From HGM11416 sp034104345 (GTDB lineage Bacteria > Bacillota > Clostridia > Christensenellales > Borkfalkiaceae), in NCBI GenBank assembly GCA_034104345.1, contig JAXEDY010000005.1, forward strand, positions 35,441-99,440: 64,000 bases of DNA. Reading direction: 5' to 3'. Positions within the stretch are counted from its first letter, which is position 1, and every line of letters begins with the position of its first letter. Position numbers and translations under genes: made by a program. Of the stretch, positions 26,760-35,062 are shown in pieces. The notes under the pieces were generated by a model that worked only from the letters and a program-made list of their open reading frames with translations, made no database searches and was not told where the DNA came from.

Positions 26760-27932
26760 ATGTTCGGTTTTCTTGCAAAAAAACTTATAAAAAATCACGG
26801 CGATTATAAAAACCCCGAAGTGCGCGACAAATACGGAATGTTGTCGGGAGCGGTAGGGATATTTTTTAATATTTTACTTTTCGGTGCGAAAATCGCGGCG
26901 GGGCTTTTAAGCGGCTCGGTTTCGATGGTTGCCGACGCTTTAAACAACTTAACCGACGCCGGCTCGTCGGTTATAACGTTTATCGGATTTAAGCTCGCCG
27001 CAAAGCCCACCGACCGCGAACACCCGTTCGGGCACGGCAGAATGGAATACGTTACGGGCTTAATCGTTTCGATGCTAATATTTTTGGTCGGATTCGAACT
27101 TATCCGAAGTTCGGCCGAAAAGTTGTTTTCGGGCTCGGATATGCAGTTTTCGTATCCGCTCGTTATAGTTTTAGGTTGTTCGATACTCGTAAAACTTTAT
27201 ATGTTCGCGTATAATTCGGTTACTGCCAAAAAGATAAATTCGGCGGCGATGCGCGCCACCGCTCTCGATTCGATAACCGACTGTTTTGCTACGCTTGCGG
27301 TTGTAATAAGCGTGCTTTTGAATAAGTTTTTGGGCTGGCAGGTCGACGGAATCGCGGGGATGATAGTTGCCGTGTTCATTTTATGCACGGGCATAAAATC
27401 GGCAAAAGAAACGATAGGTCTTCTCGTGGGAGACGCACCCGATCCCGAATACGTGCGCGAGATAAAAAAAACCGTTTTGTCGTCGCCCTGCGTTCTGGGA
27501 GTGCACGATTTAATGGTGCATAGTTACGGGCCGGGGCGGCAAATAATTTCGCTTCACGCCGAAGTAGGCGCCGATTCGGATATTTTGACCGCGCACGACA
27601 ATATAGACAATATCGAACGCGAACTCGAAAAAAAATTCAAGTGCATAGCGGTAATTCACATGGATCCCGTCGTTAAAGACGAGCGCACCGACCGCGAACG
27701 CAAGGTCGTCGAAGATATAGTTAAGGGCGTAAACCCGCGTTTTTCTATTCACGACTTCCGTATGGTCGAAGGGCCTACGCATACCAATTTGATTTTCGAC
27801 GTGGCGGTGCCGCCCGAATTTAACGGCGACAACGCTAAAATCACCAAAGAAATAAACGAAAAAGTAAAGCAAATCGACGAAAAATACAACGTGGTTTGTC
27901 AAATAGAAAAGGCATTTACTTACGACGAATAA
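26760..27932 (+). CDS. cation diffusion facilitator family transporter
   Basis: A 390-aa CDF-type metal/proton antiporter. Five to six TM segments occupy residues 25-215. The metal site is in SMVADALNNLTDAGSS, with HPFGHGRMEY after TM3 and the second site RATALDSITDCFATL. The C-terminal cytosolic domain (about 220-330) has the usual ferredoxin-like fold with VHDLMVHSYGPGRQ, followed by a second similar ~70-residue copy (RFSIHDFRMVEGPTHTNLIFDVAVP), an extension found in some Clostridia CDFs. Substrate (Zn, Mn, Fe or Cd) is not readable. RBS GAGAAGGAA. Confidence 0.93.
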   Translation: MFGFLAKKLIKNHGDYKNPEVRDKYGMLSGAVGIFFNILLFGAKIAAGLLSGSVSMVADALNNLTDAGSSVITFIGFKLAAKPTDREHPFGHGRMEYVTGLIVSMLIFLVGFELIRSSAEKLFSGSDMQFSYPLVIVLGCSILVKLYMFAYNSVTAKKINSAAMRATALDSITDCFATLAVVISVLLNKFLGWQVDGIAGMIVAVFILCTGIKSAKETIGLLVGDAPDPEYVREIKKTVLSSPCVLGVHDLMVHSYGPGRQIISLHAEVGADSDILTAHDNIDNIERELEKKFKCIAVIHMDPVVKDERTDRERKVVEDIVKGVNPRFSIHDFRMVEGPTHTNLIFDVAVPPEFNGDNAKITKEINEKVKQIDEKYNVVCQIEKAFTYDE

Positions 27933-27974
27933 ACGTTGTATCGTTTTCGCGCGGCAAGCCTTAGTAGAATAAAA

Positions 27975-28008
27975 AGTCGGGCTATAAGCCCGTTAAAGCT
28001 ACTTTCGC
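27975..28008 (+). repeat. dispersed intergenic repeat, copy C
   Basis: AGTCGGGCTATAAGCCCG then TTAAAGCTACTTTCGC. The core can form a 6-bp hairpin CGGGCT/AGCCCG. It is 60 bp upstream of the next gene. Confidence 0.8.
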
Positions 28009-28067
28009 ATAAAGGGGTGCGGATAGCGTGCGGATAAATTAAAATGCGGGCAAATTAAGATAACGTT

Positions 28068-29297
28068 ATGGAAAACAATTTCGATTTGAAAAAATACGAT
28101 AAAAAAGTCGCGCTTAACTATAACTTTTTGTCGGGCAAAAACCCCGAAGATTTTTGCGGGGCGGTTTACTTTTTATACGGCGAAACATGTCATTTTTGCA
28201 CGGAGCGGAAATTTCCGGAAAACGGCGGCGCGCTTCTTGATAAAATCTGCGACGATATAAACGAAAAGGGCGATAAGTTACCTGCCCGAAGTTTGGCAGA
28301 AGCCGTTGTCGCGCTTTGCGAATACGGGGTTGCCGCAAACGATAACCGCGCGATTTTGTATGCGGGGCGGGCGGTCTCGGCTTTGTTGAAAACGGCAGAC
28401 ACGTCCCCTTCCGTCGCGCCTGTGCGCGACGCCTTCCCCGAAGGGAACGGCAAAACGGATAAAAATGCCGTGCGCGACGTCTTCCCCCATGAAAACGACG
28501 GGATAAGCGTTGAAATAAACGACAAGTGTTTTATTGCCGACGCTTTTGCCGAATATTGTTGCATAGGCGACGACGAAAACGCAAAACTTGCCGCCGAAAA
28601 AATAATAAACGAATTTTACGCTCCGTTTAAGTCGGGCGGATATAACGCCGAAAACGCCGCAAAATTTTTCGAAAAATTTTCGGCGAATTTTGCCGATTTA
28701 ACGCCGGAAGGACTTTTGCGGCTTACCCGCGGCGCACTGAACTATGCGCTTTTTACGGGAGATAAAAACTTAAAGGTTTTTGCGGCGGGCGCGCTCGATT
28801 ATTGTCTGGTAAAAGGGCTAAGCCTTACCTATGCGGTTAAAAACTCGTTCGGCGGCTCAAAATTTACAAGCGCGGCGGCAACTTCGGCGATTTTTTCGCT
28901 GTGCTTAAAGTTTTATAAAATTACGGGCGACAACAAATATTCGTATTTCGCGCGACGAATCTGGTATAACGGTTTGCAGTTCTGCCAGCGCATAGAAGGC
29001 GGGGCGGGCGAAGATTCTGCCGTTTCCGGTGACAACAGAGTTTTGCAGATAACCCGCTATTTAAGCGACCGCGACGGCGGCTATATTGCCGAAGCTCTTG
29101 CAGCATATATTAAAAACAAGCAGATTTTTGCGGAAGCGGGAGGCGAAATAATCAAGGATAAAGCCGGCAGAATTTTAATGGGCGATAAAATTTTCGTGCG
29201 CGACGAAAGCGGATTTTTCGGAAAAGACTTAATCGAAATTCCCACGATGACCGCGTTCGACAAAGACGTCGCTCTTCAACTGAAACTTAAAATATAG
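28068..29297 (+). CDS. alpha-helical protein of unknown function (alpha/alpha-toroid-like)
   Basis: A 409-aa soluble protein. The helix-pair spacing (LLRLTRGALNYALFTGDKNLKVFAAGALDYCL; KITGDNKYSYFARRIWYNGLQFCQRIEGGAGED) resembles alpha/alpha-toroid glycosidase-like enzymes such as GH127, where 'W...GG.G' motifs follow a helix. There is no signal peptide and I cannot identify catalytic residues. An insertion at about 118-145 is encoded by an 18-bp direct repeat (28422 and 28470, period 48 bp, in frame) with an adjacent inverted repeat, suggesting insertion of a small repeat into the coding region. Confidence 0.6.
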   Translation: MENNFDLKKYDKKVALNYNFLSGKNPEDFCGAVYFLYGETCHFCTERKFPENGGALLDKICDDINEKGDKLPARSLAEAVVALCEYGVAANDNRAILYAGRAVSALLKTADTSPSVAPVRDAFPEGNGKTDKNAVRDVFPHENDGISVEINDKCFIADAFAEYCCIGDDENAKLAAEKIINEFYAPFKSGGYNAENAAKFFEKFSANFADLTPEGLLRLTRGALNYALFTGDKNLKVFAAGALDYCLVKGLSLTYAVKNSFGGSKFTSAAATSAIFSLCLKFYKITGDNKYSYFARRIWYNGLQFCQRIEGGAGEDSAVSGDNRVLQITRYLSDRDGGYIAEALAAYIKNKQIFAEAGGEIIKDKAGRILMGDKIFVRDESGFFGKDLIEIPTMTAFDKDVALQLKLKI

Positions 29298-29382
29298 TAA
29301 CGATAGTAAAGTCGGTAACGCCGCAATAAAAAACAAATCCCCTGCGGAAAGCGAAGTGCTTATAAGACAGTTAACAGCCACA

Positions 29383-29454
29383 ATAGGTTGAACCGCTGTG
29401 TTTGTTCTTGTATTTTATCATGTTACGTGATAACGTGGAACCGAACACACCTAT
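29383..29454 (+). repeat. long imperfect inverted repeat upstream of the cupin gene
   Basis: Nested complementary blocks, outermost ATAGGT (29383) with ACCTAT (29449), then TGTG..TGTTC with GAAC..CACA and TTATCATG with CGTGATAA, form one long interrupted hairpin in an AT-rich segment. It may be a leader hairpin of the imported cupin gene or the edge of the insertion. Confidence 0.5.
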
Positions 29455-29503
29455 AAATAAGAATTTACAAAGTTGATGAAACACAAAAGGAGACGGAAAA
29501 AAT

Positions 29504-29821
29504 ATGATTGAACAAATTTTTAAATTAACACAAGGAAATGAAAAAACAGTTGAAAAGGTAATTATTGATGAAAACATACACTATGTGCATATGATCTTGA
29601 ATAAGGGTGAATGTTTGCCGGAGCATTTTTCAAATGCAAAAAATGTGTATATTACAGTTGTTCGCGGAACATTATCAGCGACTTTGAATGAACAGGAAAC
29701 ACATGAATATCAGGCAGGAACAGTATTAAAAGTTCCATTCCATACAAAAATGAACTTAAAAAATGTTTCTGAAGAAACGCTGGAGTTTATTGTTGTTAAA
29801 GCACCGGCGCCAAACTGCTAA
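29504..29821 (+). CDS. small cupin-domain protein (probably imported)
   Basis: A 105-aa single-domain cupin: KGECLPEHFSNAKNVYITVVRG matches cupin motif 1 in part and VPFHTKMNLKNVSEE motif 2. Ligand and activity are unknown. RBS AAAGGAGACGG is strong. Its base composition stands out: AT-rich codons (ACA, TTA, GGA, AAT) instead of the GCG/GTC/CGC-rich usage of its neighbours. Flanked upstream by a long inverted repeat and a degenerate copy of the dispersed repeat (29354-29381), and downstream by non-coding or decayed sequence. These point to recent horizontal acquisition. Confidence 0.8.
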   Translation: MIEQIFKLTQGNEKTVEKVIIDENIHYVHMILNKGECLPEHFSNAKNVYITVVRGTLSATLNEQETHEYQAGTVLKVPFHTKMNLKNVSEETLEFIVVKAPAPNC

Positions 29822-30169
29822 ATTCCGATTTGTCGAACAGATACAAGGGCGCACTTCTTAATCGGCTCTACCGTCGGTATCGGCGTTTTGTCGGCAAAAA
29901 TTTATCGTGAAGGCGTTCTTTTTTACGGCACGCCGCCGAAGTTTGCAAAAATTATGAAAGAAATCTTTAAAAACAATAATATATACGTATGCGCGCGACT
30001 ATATGCGCGCGACATGTCGTTTGCGGGCGGTTGTTTATGCGCATTGGTAAGGCCGTTGCTTTTTAATGATTTAAACGGGCATAGCGGTTTATCGGCGGTA
30101 GAAAAGGGCAGGAAGCGCGACACGCACGGCAAAGTGGTAAAAAACCAAAAAAGTTATAAAAAAAATTAA
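29822..30169 (+). pseudogene. possible remnant open frame after the cupin gene
   Basis: The frame remains open after the cupin stop for 115 codons (AHFLIGSTVGIGVL... then AKIYREGVLFYG), with only a TTG (29888) as a candidate start and no RBS. Codon usage returns to that of the host. I do not recognise it; it could be the tail of a native gene disrupted by the cupin insertion, or chance. Confidence 0.25.
30119..30141 (+). repeat. direct repeat, left copy
   Basis: GACACGCACGGCAAAGTGG then TAAA. Matches 30426-30448 with one mismatch. The two copies bracket the promoter, structured RNA and terminator before rpsJ. Confidence 0.8.
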
Positions 30170-30197
30170 AAAATTTTAAAAAACGGTTAAAAAACGT

Positions 30198-30226
30198 TTG
30201 ACTATAAGGTGGCGATGTGATATTCT
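30198..30226 (+). promoter_or_regulatory. promoter of the rpsJ-upstream RNA / S10 cluster
   Basis: A -35 TTGACT (30198-30203), a 17-bp spacer and a -10 TATTCT (30221-30226). The predicted start, about 30233, is exactly the 5' strand of stem P1 of the RNA. Confidence 0.75.
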
Positions 30227-30232
30227 AAATAG

Positions 30233-30411
30233 GCTGTGTATATGGGTTGAGATGAAAGGTTACTTAATCCCAAGCCGCGAACTCCGGAAATTCGCCGCTA
30301 AAAAGGAAGATAACTTTCATTGACAAATGTGGGGGTATAACCCCTGCGACTAACCGACCGAAAGGGGTAGTATGGGTCATCTGCTTAACACACAGCGCAG
30401 ATGATTTTTTT
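30233..30411 (+). ncRNA. structured ~180-nt RNA upstream of rpsJ (unassigned)
   Basis: Helices read from the sequence: P1 GCTGTGT (30233-30239) with ACACAGC (30390-30396); P2 ATGAAAGGTTA (30252-30262) with TAACTTTCAT (30311-30320), enclosing GCGAA/TTCGC (30277-30295); P3 GGGGT/ACCCC (30332-30344); P4 CTA.CC..CC GAAA GG.GG.TAG (30350-30370); then an intrinsic terminator (30377-30411). P1's 3' strand lies in the terminator loop, so the 5' end and the terminator can interact or compete. This is the layout of a riboswitch or attenuator, or of an independent sRNA. I do not recognise it as TPP, FMN, SAM, lysine, cobalamin, c-di-GMP, T-box or 6S. Confidence 0.6.
30377..30411 (+). terminator. terminator/attenuator upstream of rpsJ
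   Basis: Perfect 8-bp stem TCATCTGC/GCAGATGA, 12-nt loop, T7. It ends the structured RNA 110 bp before the first S10-operon gene. Confidence 0.85.
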
Positions 30412-30425
30412 ATTGCTCGCAGGTT

Positions 30426-30448
30426 GACACGCACGGCAAAGTTGTAAA
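30426..30448 (+). repeat. direct repeat, right copy
   Basis: GACACGCACGGCAAAGTTG then TAAA, matching 30119-30141. A preceding GCAGG is also shared. A hairpin GCCC..GCGC/GCGC..GGGC follows at about 30448-30487. Confidence 0.8.
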
Positions 30449-30520
30449 GCCCGGCGCAAAAATAAAAAAATGCCATGGCGCAAGGGCGAAAAGTTAGTAT
30501 AAAACGGAGGTTTTTAAAAA

Positions 30521-30820
30521 ATGGCAGGTCAGAAAATCAGAATCAAGTTAGCGGCTTACGACCACGAAATGGTTGATCAGGCTACCGAACGCATCATCGA
30601 AACGATGAAAAAGGCGGGCGCGAAAATAAGCGGACCTATCCCGCTGCCCACCGAGAAAGAAGTTGTTACCATTCTTCGTTCTCCGCACAAAGATAAAGAC
30701 AGCCGCGAACAATTCGAAATAAGAACTTATAAAAGACTTATCGACATTTATTCGACAAACGCGAAGATACTCGACAGCATCCATCTTCCTGCGGGCGTCG
30801 ACGTAAAAATAAAACTGTAA
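30521..30820 (+). CDS. rpsJ: 30S ribosomal protein S10
   Basis: First gene of the S10 cluster, 99 aa. S10 sits in the 30S head and also acts as NusE in antitermination. Conserved IRIKLAAYDHEMVDQ, GPIPLPTEKEVVTILRSPH and the loop KDSREQFEIRTYKRLIDI. RBS CGGAGG. Preceded by the structured RNA/terminator unit, so its expression may be set by readthrough. Confidence 0.98.
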   Translation: MAGQKIRIKLAAYDHEMVDQATERIIETMKKAGAKISGPIPLPTEKEVVTILRSPHKDKDSREQFEIRTYKRLIDIYSTNAKILDSIHLPAGVDVKIKL

Positions 30821-30848
30821 AACATATACACGGAGGTGAACTTTATCT

Positions 30849-31478
30849 ATGAATAAAGCAATCATTGGCAGAAAATTAGGCATGACGCAGATCTTTTCCG
30901 CAGACGGAAAAGTAATCCCCGTCACTGTAGTCGAAGCGGGTCCGTGCCCCGTCGTTCAGATCAAAACCGTTGAACGCGACGGATATTCCGCTTTAAAACT
31001 CGGGTTTATGAAGGTAAGCGAAAAAGAGCTTAACAAACCCGAAATCGGTCAGTTCAAAAAGGCCGGCGTAGAACCCCAGAAACATCTTAAAGAATTCAGA
31101 GTAGATAACGCGGGCGAATACGAAGTAGGCGGCGTGGTAACCGTCGAAAAATTCGCCGAGGGCGACAGAATCGACGTTGTGGGAATGACCAAAGGTCACG
31201 GTTTCAGCGGCGTTATCAAACGTTGGAATCATCACAGACTTAAAGAAACTCACGGCGTAGGCCCCGTTCACCGCGAAGTAGGTTCGATGGGCGCTAACAG
31301 CTCGCCTTCGAGAGTTTTCAAAAACAAACGCATGCCCGGTCAATACGGTAACGAAAGAGTAACCGTTCAGAATCTCGAAATCGTTAAAGTAGACGCGGCG
31401 AGAAACGCGCTTTTAATAAAAGGCGCCATCCCCGGCCCGAAAGGCGGAGTCGTTTGCATAAGCGACAGCGTGAAATAA
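30849..31478 (+). CDS. rplC: 50S ribosomal protein L3
   Basis: 209 aa. One of the earliest 50S assembly proteins, reaching the peptidyl transferase centre. Conserved IGRKLGMTQIF at the start and the loop GHGFSGVIKRWNHHR...HREVGSMG. RBS GGAGGTGA. Confidence 0.98.
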   Translation: MNKAIIGRKLGMTQIFSADGKVIPVTVVEAGPCPVVQIKTVERDGYSALKLGFMKVSEKELNKPEIGQFKKAGVEPQKHLKEFRVDNAGEYEVGGVVTVEKFAEGDRIDVVGMTKGHGFSGVIKRWNHHRLKETHGVGPVHREVGSMGANSSPSRVFKNKRMPGQYGNERVTVQNLEIVKVDAARNALLIKGAIPGPKGGVVCISDSVK

Positions 31479-31492
31479 GGAGTGTTAAGGAT

Positions 31493-32119
31493 ATGGCAAA
31501 CGTAAAAGTATATAATATGCAAAATAAAGAAACGGGTGCGATGGAATTAAACGACGCACTGTTTCAGATGGAATATAACGTTCCGCTTATTCATCAGGCG
31601 GTCGTAACCCGTCTTGCAAACGAAAGACAAGGCACCAAAAGCACTCTTACGAGAAGCGAAGTTCGCGGCGGCGGCAGAAAGCCTTTCCGTCAGAAAGGAA
31701 CCGGTAACGCGCGTGAAGGTTCGATAAGAGCGCCCCAATTTATAAAGGGCGGCGTCGTATTTGCCCCCAAGTCGAGAGATTTCTCGAAGAAAATGAACGT
31801 AACGGCAAAAAGAACCGCTATGTTTTCGGCTCTTTCCAAAAAACTTGCCGACGGCGAATTCATCGTTATCGACGAAGTTGCGGTAGCCGAAGGCAAAACC
31901 AAAGAAATGGTTGCTTTCTTAAAGGCGTTCGGCTTTGAAAAAAGCGTTCTTCTTGTAATGTGCAACTCCGACGAAAAAGTAATCAAGGCTGCAAGAAACC
32001 TTGAAAAACTTCAAACCATTCCCGTGCAACAACTCAACACCTACGACGTCGTTAAAAACAGCGTAGTCGTTCTTGCAAAGGGCTCGGTTGAAAAATTGCA
32101 GGAGGTCTACGGAGAATAA
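31493..32119 (+). CDS. rplD: 50S ribosomal protein L4
   Basis: 208 aa. Its extended loop (RSEVRGGGRKPFRQKGTGNAREGS) lines the peptide exit tunnel. The start ATG 31493 (MANVKVYNMQNKETG) is chosen over an upstream frame from 31454 that overlaps rplC. The stop codon overlaps the rplW ATG by one base. Confidence 0.97.
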   Translation: MANVKVYNMQNKETGAMELNDALFQMEYNVPLIHQAVVTRLANERQGTKSTLTRSEVRGGGRKPFRQKGTGNAREGSIRAPQFIKGGVVFAPKSRDFSKKMNVTAKRTAMFSALSKKLADGEFIVIDEVAVAEGKTKEMVAFLKAFGFEKSVLLVMCNSDEKVIKAARNLEKLQTIPVQQLNTYDVVKNSVVVLAKGSVEKLQEVYGE

Positions 32120-32409
32120 TGGAAGCGAGAGATATTATTAAAAGACCTATACTTACCGAAAAAAGTTACGCGGGCATCGAAAACAAAAGATACGTTTTCG
32201 AAGTAGCGAAATGCGCCAACAAAACCGAAATCAAATCGGCGGTAGAAAAGATATTCGAAGTTAAGGTCGAATGGGTTCACACCATCAACTGCGACGGCAA
32301 GCTTAAAAGAATGGGTAGAAACGAAGGTTTTACCCCCGATTACAAAAAAGCTATCGTCCAACTCAAAAAAGACAGCAAGGCAATCGCCTTCTTCGAGTCG
32401 CTGTCCTAA
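32119..32409 (+). CDS. rplW: 50S ribosomal protein L23
   Basis: 96 aa. Docks trigger factor and SRP at the exit tunnel. Conserved IIKRPILTEKSYA start and EKIFEVKVEWVHTIN. Begins on the last base of the rplD stop, so translation is coupled. Confidence 0.97.
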   Translation: MEARDIIKRPILTEKSYAGIENKRYVFEVAKCANKTEIKSAVEKIFEVKVEWVHTINCDGKLKRMGRNEGFTPDYKKAIVQLKKDSKAIAFFESLS

Positions 32410-32427
32410 TTTCGGAGGTAGATTACA

Positions 32428-33255
32428 ATGGGTATTAAAAGATATAAACCTACTTCGCCGGCGCGTCGTCTTATGACGGTAAGCACCTTCGAAGAAATAA
32501 CTTGCACCAAGCCCGAAAGATCTTTGCTCGAAGATCAAAGACATACGGGTGGCAGAAACGCAAACGGCAGAATTACCGTTCGTCATCACGGCGGCGGAAA
32601 CAAGAGAAAATACCGCATCATCGATTTCAAAAGAAATAAAGACGGTATCCCCGCAACCGTAAAAACCATCGAATACGATCCTAACAGAACCGCTAACATC
32701 GCGCTTTTACAATATGCCGACGGCGAAAAGAAATACATCATCGCTCCGCTCGGATTAAGCGTCGGCGACGTAGTTTTAAGCGGCAAGGGCGCGGATATTA
32801 AGGTAGGCAACGCTTTGGCTATCGAAGATATCCCCGTAGGTACGATGATTCACAACATCGAACTTCAGCCCGGCAAAGGCGGTCAGATAGCGAGAGCCGC
32901 AGGTATCAGCGCTCAGCTTATGGCTAAAGAAGGCATTTACGCTCAGGTAAAAATGCCCAGCGGCGAAATGCGTTTAATTTCGGTAAAATGCAAAGCGACC
33001 ATCGGTCAGATCGGCAACCTCGATAACGAAATCATTCGCGTAGGCAAGGCCGGCAAAACCCGTCACATGGGCGTTCGTCCCACCGTCCGCGGTTCGGTTA
33101 TGAACCCGTGCGATCACCCGCACGGCGGCGGCGAAGGCAAATCGCCTGTAGGCAGACCGGGTCCCGTAACTCCGTGGGGTAAACCCGCGCTCGGTTACAA
33201 GACCAGAAAGAAGAAGAACAGAACGAACAAGTTCATTTTGAAGAGAGTGAACTAA
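32428..33255 (+). CDS. rplB: 50S ribosomal protein L2
   Basis: 275 aa. Needed for subunit association and peptidyl transfer. Conserved RNANGRITVRHHGGGNKRKYR and the C-terminal GVRPTVRGSVMNPCDHPHGGGEGK containing the key His. RBS GGAGG. Confidence 0.98.
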   Translation: MGIKRYKPTSPARRLMTVSTFEEITCTKPERSLLEDQRHTGGRNANGRITVRHHGGGNKRKYRIIDFKRNKDGIPATVKTIEYDPNRTANIALLQYADGEKKYIIAPLGLSVGDVVLSGKGADIKVGNALAIEDIPVGTMIHNIELQPGKGGQIARAAGISAQLMAKEGIYAQVKMPSGEMRLISVKCKATIGQIGNLDNEIIRVGKAGKTRHMGVRPTVRGSVMNPCDHPHGGGEGKSPVGRPGPVTPWGKPALGYKTRKKKNRTNKFILKRVN

Positions 33256-33270
33256 GGAGGACGCTGAGAT

Positions 33271-33546
33271 ATGAGCAGAAGCATAAAGAAAGGCCCCTAC
33301 GTTCAGGCAAAGTTGCTTGAAAGGGTTGAAAAAATGAACGCCGAAAACAAAAAATCGGTTTTAAAAACCTGGTCGAGAGCGTCAACGATCTTCCCCCAGA
33401 TGGTCGGTCACACGATCGCCGTTTACGACGGAAGAAAACACGTTCCCGTGTATATTACCGAAGACATGGTAGGCTGCAAACTCGGCGAATTCGTTCCCAC
33501 CAGAACGTTTAAAGGTCACGCAGGTTCGAAGACGACCGGTGCATAA
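33271..33546 (+). CDS. rpsS: 30S ribosomal protein S19
   Basis: 91 aa, in the 30S head near the A-site finger. Conserved MSRSIKKGPYV, RASTIFPQMVGHTIAVYDGRKHVPV and the C-terminal GEFVPTRTFKGH. RBS AAGGAGG. Confidence 0.98.
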   Translation: MSRSIKKGPYVQAKLLERVEKMNAENKKSVLKTWSRASTIFPQMVGHTIAVYDGRKHVPVYITEDMVGCKLGEFVPTRTFKGHAGSKTTGA

Positions 33547-33563
33547 GCAGGAGGGTAATTAAA

Positions 33564-33950
33564 ATGGCCGGAAATACTAAAAAGAAAGCAAAAAGAATAG
33601 AAGAAACCAAGGACAGACGTCCTAAAGCGGTAGCGAGATACGTTCGCATTTCGCCTTATAAAGTAAGAGTCGTATTAGACCTTATCAGAAACAGAAGCGT
33701 AGACGAAGCCGTCGCTATTTTAGAGAACACTTCGAAAGCGGGAGCCGAACCTATTAAAAAGGTAGTGGAATCTGCTTGCGCCAACGCCGAACATAACCTT
33801 AACATGAACAGAAGCGACCTTAAAGTTGCCGTTTGTTATGCCGATATGGGCCCCACGCTTAAAAGAATGCAACCCGTATCAAAGGGCAGAGGTTACAGAA
33901 TTTTAAAGAGAACGAGCCACATCACCGTTGTTCTCGACGCGGCGAAGTAG
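33564..33950 (+). CDS. rplV: 50S ribosomal protein L22
   Basis: 128 aa. The beta-hairpin (KRMQPVSKGRGYRILKRTSHITVVL) reaches into the exit tunnel. There is a short basic N-terminal extension (about 15 residues) before RPKAVARYVRISPYKVR. RBS GGAGG. Confidence 0.97.
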   Translation: MAGNTKKKAKRIEETKDRRPKAVARYVRISPYKVRVVLDLIRNRSVDEAVAILENTSKAGAEPIKKVVESACANAEHNLNMNRSDLKVAVCYADMGPTLKRMQPVSKGRGYRILKRTSHITVVLDAAK

Positions 33951-33959
33951 GAGGATCAA

Positions 33960-34619
33960 ATGGGACAGAAAGTTAATCCACACGGAGTAAGAGTAGGCGT
34001 TATTAAAAATTGGGATACCCAATGGTACGCCAACAAAAAGAATTTCGGGGCTAACGTTAAAGAAGACTACGAAATCAGAAAATTCATTAAAAAACAATAT
34101 TATGCGGCTGCCGTAACCACGATCGCCATCGAACGTGCTGCAAGCAGAATATCGGTAACCGTTCATACCGCTCGTCCCGGCGTGCTTATCGGCAAAGCGG
34201 GCAGCGAAATCGAAGTTATCAAAAACAGCCTTGCAAAACTTACGCACGGCAAACAGGTTGCGGTTAACATCGTAGAAGTTAAAAAACCCGATTGCGACGC
34301 GCAACTTATCGCCGAATCCATCGCAGCTCAGCTCGAAAAGAGAGCGTCGTTCAGAAGATGCATGAAAGCCGCTATCGGCAGAGCGATGCGTATGGGCGTT
34401 AAGGGTGTTAAGGTAATGGTAAGCGGCCGTTTAGACGGTGCCGAAATCGCGAGATGCGAACAATATCACGAAGGTTCGATTCCCCTTCAGACGCTCCGCG
34501 CCGACATCGAATACGGATTCAGCGAAGCGCACACGACTTTCGGCGTTATAGGCATCAAAGTATGGGTATATAACGGCGAAATTCTCGGCGGAAAACGAAA
34601 CGAAGGAGGCAAAGCGTAA
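33960..34619 (+). CDS. rpsC: 30S ribosomal protein S3
   Basis: 219 aa. Mixed KH domain (VLIGKAGSEIEVIKNSL) and C-terminal domain at the mRNA entry. MGQKVNPHGVRVGVIKNW is the canonical N-terminus. RBS AGGAGG, 9 bp after rplV. Confidence 0.98.
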   Translation: MGQKVNPHGVRVGVIKNWDTQWYANKKNFGANVKEDYEIRKFIKKQYYAAAVTTIAIERAASRISVTVHTARPGVLIGKAGSEIEVIKNSLAKLTHGKQVAVNIVEVKKPDCDAQLIAESIAAQLEKRASFRRCMKAAIGRAMRMGVKGVKVMVSGRLDGAEIARCEQYHEGSIPLQTLRADIEYGFSEAHTTFGVIGIKVWVYNGEILGGKRNEGGKA

Positions 34620-34621
34620 TT

Positions 34622-35062
34622 ATGTTAATGCCTAAAAGAGTTAAAAGAAGAAAAGTTCAACGCGGCAGAATGAAAGGCAGAGCCAACAAGGGTAACGTGA
34701 TCGCTTACGGCGAATACGGTCTTGTTGCAGAAACCTGCGCTTGGGTTACTTCGAATCAGATCGAAGCCGCCCGTGTCGCTATGACCAGATTTATAAAACG
34801 CGGCGGACAGGTATGGATCGACATATTCCCGCACAAACCTATCACGCAAAAACCCGCCGAAACCCGAATGGGCAGCGGTAAAGGTAACGTGGAATACTGG
34901 GTTGCAGTCGTAAAACCCGGAAGAGTCCTTTTCGAAATAGCAGGCGTTTCCGAAGCCGATGCGCGCGAAGCGCTCCGTCTTGCTTCGTATAAACTCCCTT
35001 GCAAGTGCAAGATCGCTAAAAAGGAAGAAAACAAAGAAATTGCTGAAGGCGGTGAAGGCTGA
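34622..35062 (+). CDS. rplP: 50S ribosomal protein L16
   Basis: 146 aa. Positions A-site tRNA; conserved MLMPKRVKRRKVQRGRMKG and RMGSGKGNVEYWVAVVKPGRVLFEI. The stop overlaps the rpmC start (TGATG). A short acidic tail follows the usual C-terminus. Confidence 0.98.
   Translation: MLMPKRVKRRKVQRGRMKGRANKGNVIAYGEYGLVAETCAWVTSNQIEAARVAMTRFIKRGGQVWIDIFPHKPITQKPAETRMGSGKGNVEYWVAVVKPGRVLFEIAGVSEADAREALRLASYKLPCKCKIAKKEENKEIAEGGEG

Noticed and set aside
28921..29106. Small frames on the minus strand in 28-29.3 kb
   Set aside because: No RBS, no family match, all antisense to the 28068 gene.
30241..30411. TPP, T-box or 6S identity for the rpsJ-upstream RNA
   Set aside because: The TPP CTGAGA element, the T-box GGTGG-ACCGCG motif and a 6S-like long single bubble are not present.
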